A stretch of 64,000 bases of DNA from Amphibalanus amphitrite (Eukaryota > Arthropoda > Thecostraca > Balanomorpha > Balanidae): contig NW_024881836.1 in NCBI RefSeq assembly GCF_019059575.1, positions 496,001 to 560,000 of the forward strand, given 5' to 3'. A model generated the notes under the pieces. The model saw only the letters and a program-made list of their open reading frames with translations, did no database searches and was not told where the DNA came from. The translations under genes were made by a program, and so were the position numbers. Of the stretch, positions 32,601 through 44,700 are shown piece after piece (within the stretch, counting starts at the first letter, position 1; every line of letters starts with the position of its first letter).

Positions 32601-35600
32601 TCTGCCCGTGAATGGCGTGCGTGTTCGTCTGACTCAGGAAGAGTGACTCAATGTCTGCGACTCTCAGACAGCGAGTCAATTGTAGCTGGAAGTGCCAGAC
32701 AGTTGGTCAGCCAAAACGGACCCTTCAGCACACATTTGATCCACAGTCACGCTAGTCTAGCTGTTTCAAAACATGAAGTCGCTTGTCCCAGGGGCACTCT
32801 CTAGCGTCATGTATCGTCATTCTGAGTAGCTGTATCATCCTAGGCATCGATGGTCGATGTGGCCTGGGGGAACCAAACCCAATCAGTGGCTTTGAGCCAT
32901 GTCAATTGTCAGCTGATCTTATAACGAAAAATTAGGACAGAGCGGAAAGGACAATTATTGCTTCGAAAGTGCTGAGTGGTGTTATTGTTTCGGCATGGCG
33001 ACAGGGTTGGAGTGAACTTTAGCCAAGACCGCTACGTAAAACCATAACATTATTAAACCATTTACTCCTGTAGAAGGAGTGTTTTCAGTTGAGTACAGCA
33101 ACAAATAACTGTAAAAAATCAAGTGATTCCAGTCTTCATTTAGTTTCTCCATCTAACTTCTTTTGTTTCGTTCAGTGATATTTTACAAGATGCATTTCAT
33201 AGTTCATGTTTCATAATAAACTATGATTTTTTTTTTGCATCGTGTCTTCGCAACCAGCATATTATGTGTCGTCGGCTCTGTGACTAGAAGGCCTGGATCG
33301 GACGACGGACACCTAGCGGGACTAGGTATTGGAGAAGGAACTTTCAGTTTTTTTTTCGTCAGCGTGGTCGGCACTTGGCGGCATGTTTTCCGGCCGCGTT
33401 GTTGAGCTGTGTATTGGTTCCGGGACCAAAGCGCCGACTCTAATACGTTCCACACCCGGACTGCACACTTCCTGAAACCTTTCAAGCATTCTATATCGGA
33501 GGTCTATATTCACCTGACATGCATCAGATCCGTATGCGTGGTTCAAACGGGTGAATAATGGTCTAATTCCACGGAAAACGCCCAGGGAGCTCGCCGGCAA
33601 GCTACTTCCTCCATCTGGGCCGCCGTGCCGGGGAAAGTCTGTATTTAGATTGGTGACCTGGTGCCAGTACCTGGGTCCTGCGGGATCTCCCAGCGCCGAA
33701 TGTTTACTGACGTGCCGTGATCGGCACAGGAAATGGACGCTGTTTAGTCGCCGGAAAGGTGATCACGTCACAGACCGCCGCGGTCTCTCTCTCTGGGTGG
33801 TCTAAGGTCACGCCGTCCGATGGGGGGGGGGGGGGGGTGGCAAGAACGGTGTGGTCTTCACGGGAGGGATACCATTGCCGATTGACCTTTCCGCCGAGCT
33901 GGGGCGGCGCTCCGGCCCAGTCCGCGCACCCCTGACCGCACAGGCGCCTCAGGCACGGTCGGCCGGCCGAGACTCCGGGGCCCGCGGGCTGTGACGCACC
34001 TGGCTCGCTGGCCGACCGGGCTGACCCCGAGCCGCCGCGGCGGTGCAGGGGCGCCGCGCCGGTCGGCCGCGGCCCACAGACGCGGCCGAGTGGGCGTCGA
34101 CGCGCGCTGGCCGGCCGCCATCCGGCCGACGCGGTGCTTTGCCGTGAACCCCGTCGGCAGTGCGGCTCGGCACAGCGGCCCGACTGATGGCTGCTGCCAA
34201 GTTCTGTGCCGCGGCGGCGGCGTAGCGTCAGTAGTCATGGGTTCTTGTGAAGTTCCGTGTCTGTCGGTATGGAAAAAGGCATCACTGCTATCCTGGACGA
34301 GGCTGAAATGAATTCTGTGTCTTAGTTGTGACACTGTGACAGTGCCGCCTCCCGGATGCTCGGATGGGGGTGGGATGCTGCGACATCATCAGCCCGGCTG
34401 GCGACCCCACGGTCCCCGAGGATGTGATTGTCATTGGCCGTGACCCGCGGTCGATGGCCGTTGATCTGGGGGCGTATAAAATGACACTGCGTCGTGTGTT
34501 GCCGCTCCCAAGGGCTGCTGACCGATCATGGAGCGCCATCTCCCTTCATCCCAGCGAGTGATTGGCTCTTGGTCTCCAAGCGGTGATATGATGGACGATA
34601 TGACCTGTCTGGTTGGGTATTCCCGGCCCCGGCCCTGACCCCGACCCGACCCTGGGGACTCGGGTCGGTCCTCCGATGCGGCCATCGATCCACCCGCGGA
34701 CCAACGGACGACCGACGGCCTTAGATTGCCGAGAGGAGCACGCTCCGCTACCTCTCCATCGCCAGCCTGGCGCGGCCACGGCTTCTGAGTTCTGTCACCG
34801 GCCTACTCCTATTCTGGGTCACACGCCTGTCCCTTTACCCGGTTTATCACCACGCATAACTTACTCTACCAATGCCTTAACTTTCGTTTTTTCTCCTGGT
34901 CTCACCTTGATTGATTATTTCATTATCCTGTCCCACTCCCAGCTTTGCATCTGCTTTCGCCTCCATTCATTTCCCACCCCTACCACTGCCACTGGTATTG
35001 TGCAGTTAGTCCCACATTAGTGACGACAGCGACTACCGTCGGCCGGTTCCGGCTCGTAAAACGGATGCTGGTTGACTATGTAGAGCACATTAAAGCGTTT
35101 GTCGGAGCGCGTGGGAGGAGGCTTTGGACGTAGGCGGGCTATAACGCGCGCTGAAGAGTTCCCAAGTCCAGTGCGTCAACGCCAGGAGCGAGCTAACGTC
35201 GCACTATTGAGAGCTGAGAGCATGATCAATGCACGCTCAGAGATTATTTGAATATCTTTATATCCGTTAATAATTTCCAAAAATAATTGTACAGTGCGCA
35301 TACTTTCTAAGTAGATAAACGAACTATAGCTATAAGCCAGGGATTTTTATTTTCTGTGTTATTCACACTGGATCCGTCTCAGCTGTTTCACTGTGTATTT
35401 ATGTATGTAGCTATGTATGTATTGACATCAAAAGCCTTCCACATGCTGCTATGCCAGGTGTTCGGCGATGCGCTGGCTCCGCTAGACGTGAGGGAATGAT
35501 GGCGACGGCCTACGACTGTAGCCCACAGCCCTATGTCACGTCTGTTCCTAGATACGACTGACTGTGGGGCACACCGTCACACATTCAGACACGGCTGAAC

Positions 35601-38600
35601 CGACGGTAACGGTCCGTCGAGGCGCCCTCTGACCGCAAACTGACTGATGCTGAGTCGCAGTGTTACGTGACCGACTCGCCGTGAGGACCACACCTTCAGC
35701 CTGGAGGCTTGCGGCATCCGTTCACATATCGGAAGTGGCACGGCTGCGCTCGGTTCACCGGGTGGTTTGCTGGTCCTGCGCTGGGTCACTGAGGGATCTG
35801 GCGGGCGCTGCGCTCAGGGGCGGATCCAGAAAATCTCCAAGGGAGGGGCCATTAGAAACCAGGAGGCCCCCCCCCATAATCCCACCTGTTGGAGGCCCCA
35901 TCTTCCCACTTGTTGGCCCCCCCCCCCAAAAAAAAAAACTGCGTCTATTGAGCTTATCTAGCTGTTCAGGCAACATCTCAACATCTGTGCAGGCTTGGAG
36001 GCCCTCTGTGCAGGTTAGGAGGCCCTGTAAAAGTGGTCATCTCTGTGAGTATAAGAGACCTCCAAGTTATGAAAAGCTTTACCAATCTTCTAACAAAGAA
36101 GTCTTCTCAGCTAGTCTTCTAAGAAATAACTAAGTGGGTAGGTTAAAAAAACTCATCGGATTTCGGCCACTTTATTTTCAGGAGGCCCCCTTTTCAGCTT
36201 TTTAACTTTTTAACTTTTTATTTCATTTTTGAAAAAAAATCGGCCAACGGGGGGGGGGTCATGGCCCCCATGGCCCCCCCCCCTTGTATCCGCGCCTGGC
36301 TGCGCTTGATGCGCTGTCCGCGCAGCTGCATGATCCTTCTGGTTTTGCTACTGACCATGCACTATGGTGATGTCTGCAGGCTTTGACGCCAATTGTGTGA
36401 CATTTTTTAATGACGAAGTCTTTGTTAAGGAACCAGAGGTACAGAGTTACAGGATATCAGGGGATACCAAATGCGCAGAAGTACAGATGGGTCTTTTAGC
36501 GAAGCCTGCCCAGCGGCGTGATAGGACAGGCCATCATTGGCAGTGGCACTGATGGCTGTTTGGAGTAGGCCCATTTCCGTATGCACGGTAGGTATGAGCT
36601 GGCCTTATCTCTATCGGACGGCCCCAGCCCCCACGGCCTGGGACTCAGACGTTCTCAGAGGCCCAGCTCTCATACCCGGCAGGATGTGCGTCAGACAGAT
36701 AGCTCTAGCGCTTATATATTTTAGAATCCCCTTATTGATTTTGCCGCTTTGATATCGGGGTCTTTCAGTGAAATAATGAAACATCGCGCGTCTCTGAGCT
36801 GTTTCTAGAACCCACTGCTGGTACGGTGATTAGATTTTGGCTCTAAATTGAGATTGCGCGGCGAAACTTTCAGTTCAGCCTGAATTCTGAAGCTGGCCGG
36901 TCTTTCTGGTCTTCCGGTCTTTTCTGAACTTTCCGGTCTCAATGGTGGCGCAATTAGCGGTTTAGAGCTATTCGGTTCTCATTAGTGTGCGAGTCTGTAA
37001 CGCTGGGCGCTACTCACTGCCACTGGACGACGGGAGGGACGTTTGGCGGCCGCATTTTGACTGGTTTGTGCCTCAAAGCTGTCAGAGAGGAGTGCCAGTG
37101 CACTGACAACAGGAAGGAGGGCGGCGACAGAGAGCGGACGAAGGCTGTAAGCCGGTGCCCGCTGGTGTCACGTGTCAGTCGGCCCCAAGATTGCTTAGTC
37201 GACCCAGCACTCAAAGCGTCTTGCCTGTGCAATTTTGCATGTTGCAGGCATGGCGCTGCAGAAATGTCAGCTAGCCGTGCACATTATGTTTCGTCGGCGT
37301 TTCGACTTTACTCATTGTATCAACGTAGGTATGGTAAAGGCACGGATCACATAACGGATCGGCAACTCCCCCCCGCGACCTGTCTCCCCTGCCACCTGGT
37401 GGGCATTTAGGTGAACTATCTTCACTAAGGAAGCGGCCGGCCTCGTGCGTGTTGAGGGCGTCGTGTCGGAGCTAATTAAGTGATTTTTCTGCGGAACATG
37501 GTTTCTCAGCTAGCTCAGAAGATACCTATGGTATAAATGAGAATGGCAAGAATCGTTAGAGACAGGTTAAGTATTTGAGATCGTATCCTTTGTCATGAAA
37601 ATCGTTGTTTTCATACCCACGTGGGCGACCTAGCGTCCATCGCTAAATTGGTAATTTTCCGATCGCTGTCATCTCTTACATATATTTCATGAGTACATTT
37701 TTGATAAATATTCATCTGCCGATTAAATTAAATCTATAACTTTCACAAATATCCTACTTGCATAAAGTATAAACCCACGCCGGGCCGGTACACGGTACCA
37801 ACCGCGCCGGGCCGAGGGTGTATGAAACCCCCGCCCCCTCCTAACTCGGCTTCTGGGCTACGTAGCCACACGGGGTAAGCGGCATTCCAAAGGGCGTAAA
37901 AATAATGGCGGAAATACTTCGGTCATTTTTTTAGGTCAGATCAAAGGTCGGGTCACCAGAGGTCATTAAAGGCAAATTTTGTCTATTTCAACAATTTTCG
38001 AAACATCCGACGCATAACTTGGGAACCAACAGAACTACAGAGGCGCGGAAAAGCGCATTCGATAGCTCTTTCACAGGTCCTTCTGAGTTTTATTCACAGA
38101 TTTAACCTCAGGTCAACGGTTTAGCGTCCAGAGAGCAAAATCTCCAAAAATAGCCGTGTTTACGAAAAACGTTTTTTTCGGTAATATCTTTTGACTCAAA
38201 CGAGCCACGACATTACTTTTGCCAGCATCGTGTTCCTCTCGTCGAGACGCGTCGAATGAACTATAGGTTGACCTTGAAAGGTCATTTTGAAAATCTTACG
38301 TCAGGTGAAGGTCATGACCTGACCGGAAAGGGTCATTCTGCATATCAGTCGATCCGTATCGTCGAGCTGAACACATCTGACGTGTTTTCATCGCTCTAGC
38401 ACGTCTCTATCAAAAGTTATAGTAAAAAACTGCTGGTGAACGTTTTTATTCCACTGTTTACATACATGTAACCCGATGTTTGAGGGTGTTAAGGATGACC
38501 CGCCCAGACCAAATGAGACGCCTTTCAATTTGCTCTTATTGAATTATTATTAGTATTACACATATTATTATGCATATAGAGAGAGAGAGAGAGTATTGAG

Positions 38601-41600
38601 TATGCGGCAATATATAGGGTGCAAAATGACCTGACCTGGCTCTAAGCCACAGATATTTTGAGATGTCTGATGTAACACGTGGCTAAACCAGCCTCGGGGC
38701 CAAAGCTATACGAGCACTGTTTAGCAGCACGCTGTTACCCAGTACCTAGCATCATCAGGTATGGGTGCCTCCGTTCCTATGGAAACGTAAGCAAACTTCA
38801 CAATGTTGCCAACGTCTTAATGGAAACCGGCTAAGTGTCAATACCTTGTAGCGGCGGGGAGGGTCGTATCGTGAAACAGGGGCCGAGATCCACCTATAGT
38901 CACGTTAATGGCCAGCTCGTTGGATTTGCTCCGATGTTATCTACTCCAACTGGTAGCCTGTGACCATCGAGATAGGAACAGAGGATGAACTCGTACTATG
39001 GGCAGACGGATGAGGAAAGGTGGCTTCGTGTACGGCCAAAAACGACGTTAAAGTTGCGAGGACGTGGTTCTTGCTCATACAACTCAAGCATGACTAGAAA
39101 CATTTGTATCATTATGCATGCTCCAGCTGATTAGGGAATAAAGTATGTAACATTTCCATGTTATGGTAACATTCCAGCTGTTAGAGAGACTCTGTAATTT
39201 AATCCGTTCACAACCTTTGATTGTTTTTGTTTCGTTGGGTTAGGCCCTTTCGGTCCATTGAGACCATTGCAGAGCCGGAAGGATTATAGGAATTGGGGGA
39301 AACATTGGTATGGACAGGCACCCTAGAGAGTCACCGGGGCTGAGCCCGTCCCAATGGACAGGACGACCAGCCCCCCAAGCACTCTCTGCACCCGGCTACG
39401 GGTGTGCTCCCTAGGGAGCAGTGGTGCGCTTCAAGGGAGCAGCCCGCATGAGATAAAGTTGCCTGTCCAGTCCGGATCGAGAGTTGCTGCGTGGAGGAGA
39501 AGGATTTGAACTTGATCTGAACATCCTGAGGATGTAAACGACGGACGGGTGTTGCGTTCACACCCGTTTCCCCGTGCCTTTTAACACTGGTTGCGGCGGG
39601 CGGCCGGCTCCCCTCCTTAGTGAAGATATCCGCGCCGCTAGATGGCAGCCCGCTCCGCGGGTACACCGATAACAATGGGAAGCGGGGAGAGTTGCCGATC
39701 CGTTAGGTGATCCGTGGTAAAGGATAGTGTGCTCCTGTTTCCATCAGCTGTGCCCCTGTTGATGAATGCACTGTCACATTTAGTTGTAACCTAAGTTATG
39801 TAATGCTGTGTTCAAATGTATCGGCGTTTTTGTGATTCGTGTAGCCCTATTCCAAGACCATATCGGACTACCGATCGAGTGGGTAGACGAACGAGCTCAT
39901 TCAGCTCGCACCACGCTCCCGAATTCATAACTTAGCTGAGCGGGACTCTCTCATTGTTGCAACTTATCGCTGTCAGCATTGTCGGAAGGGATGACTGCTA
40001 ACTGCGCCACCCTGGGACAGCCGCTCAGTCGAGACCGTGGGTACCGCCGGCAGTGCTGTGGCACCTCAGATGGATGACCTCTCGCCGCCCCGGGCTGCCG
40101 CCTCTCACCGACCCGGCCTGTCAGCGCTGGTCACGCTCGTTCCCGGAAGTACTGGCCGATTTCCGGCTGGAGCCGTCTGCGCGGCGGTCGGTCCGACGGT
40201 GCGCCGAGCCCTTTGGGCGCGGTGTGATGAATTCTGTCGGCCCGTACTGGCGAGGTCGATGTCTGGAGTGTCTGTCGGCCATGGCGGGTCGTCTGGGCCG
40301 CGCCCGGCGAGTGGGACGCTGTTGGTCTGGTCTGGCGAGTGGGACGCTGTTGGTCTGTCGGTCTAGCGTGGCGAATGGGCCGCTGTTGGTCTGTCGGTCT
40401 CTCCTGGCTAGTGGGACGTTGCCTTTCTGTTGTTCTGATCTGGTCTGACGACTGGGACGCTATCGATATGTTGGTCTGGCCTGGGAGCTTGGCACCGTCA
40501 GTCGGCCTGATGTGACGCGCGGAGCTCAGGTGTATACCGGTGATCTCCTGCGGCCTGGTAACTCCGCTGCTGCGGGCCGGCCGGGAGCAGAGCGGCGGGG
40601 CTGAGTGTGCCTCCGGCCTCCGGTCTTCACCGGTCTCCGCCGGCTCGCCCCCGTCTGTTGCGGTATGCAGCGCCGCCGGCGGCCGTCTCCCAGACAGATT
40701 GGCCCAGCGAAATTACCGCCATCAGACGGATTTGCGTGATGCGAAGTGGTTGCTGGCCTGGGGCAGCCCTGCAGACACCCAAGAGGTGGCATGTCCGCAT
40801 CGCGGTCTCAGAATGCCGCTAATCGCTGGGCTCAATGGGTTGGTCGGAGCGGAGCATCGCTTTTGAAGACCAATCTTGAGCTGATCCCAATGAGTTCCAG
40901 TTTCTCTTTTACCTGCACACCGCCAGGGAGCAGGTGACCCTCCCGCCCGTATATGAGCCCCCATACTGAGTAATTCACACGGTGGCGACCCGTCCGATCC
41001 TCCCGAGCCCACCATGTGTGTGGGCTTCGGGAAGCGGCTTTCATCGTTGATCGCCCCGGCTCCTGCACCCGCAGCCTGCGGGCAGACTGCCTCCCCGTAA
41101 GAGGCTTTCCTGACGGCTCGCCGTTTTCAGCCTCTGGCAATTTGCGCTTCGCTAGATCAGGGGAATTACATACATTGTGAACATATATTTCGTGCGCCTG
41201 GCTTCTTCGCAGAAGCATGCGCTGTTGACGTGTGTTATGCCGAGCGTTTGATGTAGTTATTTTACATATTATCTGCTTAATAAATGACCTTCACTGTCTG
41301 GCATTATGTTGTAACACCGCCAAACTAGATAGTTTGATTATTTTATAAGCATGTTGATTGTTGGTACAGTAGCATTTCCGCCGTGACAGCTCTCGTCTTA
41401 TCCTGTGTATCGGCACTGGCTGATCAAGGGGGAGGGGGGGGGGGCATTAGGAGCAAATGGCCCTCTCTCTGTATCTGTCTCTCCTCCCTCTCGCTCTCCC
41501 TCTCCATCTCCCTCTCCCTCTCCCTCTCCTGCTCCCTCTCCCTCTCCCTCTCCCTCTCCCTCTCCCTCTCCCTCTCCCTCTCCCTCTCCCTCTCTCTCTT

Positions 41601-41702
41601 CCTCTTCCTCTTCCTCCCCCTCCCCTCCCCTCCCCTCCCCTCCCCTCCCCTCCCCTCCCCTCCCCTCCCCTCCCCTCCCCCTCCCCCTCCCTCCCTCCCT
41701 TT

Positions 41703-41796
<94 letters not shown>

Positions 41797-44700
41797 CCAT
41801 CACTACCCTCCCCGGGGGCCGCTGCGACCGTCGATACCGTCCACAGACGCGAGCTGCGGAAGCTCCCCCCCCCCCCTCCCCCAGCTCTCGCCGCGTCCCC
41901 GGCCCGTTTCCTGTCCAGATAGAGGCCATGGGTCGACAGATACCGTCCGACTGCGGGGTTTCGGACAACACTGGGGCCCTGTAACCAACGCAGAACCAGG
42001 GTCTTCCTGCCAACAGAGAACCAGGGGTGGCAGCAGAGAGTTTAAACCCACCAGAGCTCCAGGACTCGGGCCGTAGGGCTCTGCTGTTGGGAGACTGGTA
42101 TTCACGTAGCCTTACCGCTGCTAGAGCCGCACGGCCCAAACGCCGACAACACAGAACCAGAGTCCTCTCAGTACCCTCAGACTCCAAGGGTCTTACTGCT
42201 GAGGGTCGCAGGACCTTACTGTAGGTATCTGACATGAACCCAGAGTCCGCCTACATTTGACAGAGTCCTAAGACTATTGACTCAACAACTGGGCCATACC
42301 CTATTGTTGACGGAGCGCTGTGGTGACAGCAGACAGTTGCACGGCTAAGCCACTGTGTGGTCAGCTTTGTGTGCGATTGCCGGCTTTTGACGTAGGTCTA
42401 TCCCTTCCGGCCCGGCGCTCCTTCCGGAATCAGCCGTTTTCGGGCGAACCGGGGCCGAAATCGCCACTGTTTTCCGGCGCCACGTCAGCCGGCAGCCGTC
42501 ACCGGCGGTATGATTCGTGACCGCCACGACGGTTACTGTTGCAGGCCTCGTCACCGACCTCTTATGCTCGTCAACAGCCTACCTCGTTATGTCGCGTTTC
42601 GGCTCGATGTCATAGGCGGCGGAACGGGGAGGGCACCGGGGCACCGTGCCCCTCTTTGATTTTGGCATTTTAACATTAGCCCTATGGGCGTTGCATGGAA
42701 AGAATGGGACCAAAAGTCGGCAGTGCCCCCCCCCCTTAATTGAAGGTGTTCCGCCGCTACTGCTCGATGTGGCTATGTGTGGTTGTAGGCATTATAATCA
42801 CAAAACAGTCATGCCTAGTGATTGATATCGATAAATGCTAGCAGATCGAAACACTTTTCCTCATTTGCATACAAGTACGATCACATGAATCCCTTTGGCG
42901 CTCAAACTTCCGGTCCGTGACCGTCCCTGTCTCGGTCTAATCCCGAGGTCCGGGATGGTCTCCGTCTCGTCGTCTCGGGTCCTTCAGGTGCCGGTTCGTG
43001 CCGGGGAGCCGCCGGTGTCCGGCCGGGCGGTATGTGCCTCTCGTCCGTGGCCCGGCGGCCGGAGGTGTGGGGAGTGCCGCATTCTCTCCGGACCGGTCAC
43101 GGCCAGCCGTCTCTGATGTCCGGACTGCGCCCCGGCACCGTACCGGGCACGACGTCCCCACTGACCGTCTGATCGGCCCCTCGGCCCGCCGCACAGTCAG
43201 TCGGTAGCTGCTCTGTCCATGTGCCAACCGGCTTCGACGAACTGCGCACCAAATTAACCAGCTCGGCGATCAAGCGGCTGGGCGGCGTGACGGCGCGAGA
43301 GATCACAGTTACAATAATAGACTGTAGTCGGAGAACAGACGGGACAGGCCGCGTGGCCCGTCTGCCGGAATGTCCGGATATCTGAGGGTCTGATGAGCTT
43401 CACGTCACTTTATCTTAGCCGGCATGACCGAATCAATGGTCGGGTATGAATGGAGCTATCTGTAACATGCTCAAACCTGTTTTATCATGTTGCCGGTCCG
43501 AGATAAGATAGTCTGGCGAGCGTCTGCTAAGTGCGACATTCATATTTCAATGGCTCAACTGTCTCTGAAAACAGTGTGACAGGATCCATCTGAAGCATGG
43601 CAACAATGTTATGCATTGGAACAATAATCCTAATTTCTAGCGTGTAATTGAGATTGCAATTGTATTCTATAGGTAGTCAATTGTAACTACCTTTACTTAG
43701 GTCTTCTTCAGCTGAAGTCAGCGAGTCGTGAAATTTGGACCTGCAAGTGCGGCTGTGTCGCCGCTCGCTGATGCTTGTCTGCCCTTACTGTGACCGAGTT
43801 CACTAGGCTGAAAGCTCTCCCTCGTCCGCACACGATAACCTCTGACCGAGGAGATCGGCGGGGTCGTGAGAGCGGTGTCTGTTACTGAAACACGACACTG
43901 GTGAACGTGGCACTGTGTCAGGTGTCTCCTCGGGCCGCCTCGCGTTCCAGACTCTCACTCTGCTTGTTGTTGAGCGATTACCCGCTATTTGCGGCACCTG
44001 TAATGTACGTTCTGCTCCGATGCGGCACCGTTGATTTATTTAGCTCGTTGCTTTTTGATGTGGCTTCATCCGGGTGGCGCCTGGGGCTTCAAATATGAAC
44101 GCGGACCTGCATTAGTGATGGCTGTAAGGGTCTGTAATTCGGTTTCGAACGCCGCGGCACTCCGCTAAGGAACATGCACCGGAAGTTGGCCGGGGCAGGA
44201 GCCATCACATGACGGTGCTGCCTCGGGTGACGGCAACTTGTGTGCGCCGCGCGCTGCCAGAACCGCAACAAGTTGGGATGGTTGCTAGGCGGGCAAGATT
44301 GATTAGCTAGGCTGGGTACCGTGATGGCAAGTCCCAGGCAGGCGTATTGATTCGTGAGACATTTTGGGAGCACACGAGTGGTTTCCACCTCTTGTGCCTT
44401 CAATATTGATCGAAGTTCAGTAAAGATGATGAGTATGAGCTGATGATGATATATAAGATCATGAGTCTTGATGAATGCATGGTGGTGATTAGATAAAGTG
44501 ATTAAATTGAACCTGGAGCTGAATCTGAAAATAGTTGCCTGAAACAAACAGCGATGTTTTATGTTGTTCATTCCAAAACTAGTGTAGCTATACACTTTTT
44601 GCTAGTTTCTCTGCCAAAGTTCTGCCGTCATTTGGTGGTCAACTTTGAGCAATGGGCGCCAACACTGAAGCTCGAAACAAGCCTGATATAACGTGTACTA

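Noticed and set aside
33858-34334. 158-codon minus-strand frame in CpG-rich DNA
   Set aside because: GC-rich sequence is open on both strands; arginine/alanine-rich without domain or splice context.
37770-38490. Third piggyBac-like MITE in CBL intron 2
   Set aside because: The interior phrasing is similar but the ends (AAACCCACGCC and GAGGGTGTTAA) are not inverse to each other and no TTAA pair was found.
39331-39675. 114-codon minus-strand frame, and a B-box-like GTTCAAATCC at about 39510
   Set aside because: No known protein motif, and no A box at the right distance for a tRNA.
41383-42235. Large proline/serine/leucine open frames on both strands
   Set aside because: Translation of the C/T tract; no conserved motif.
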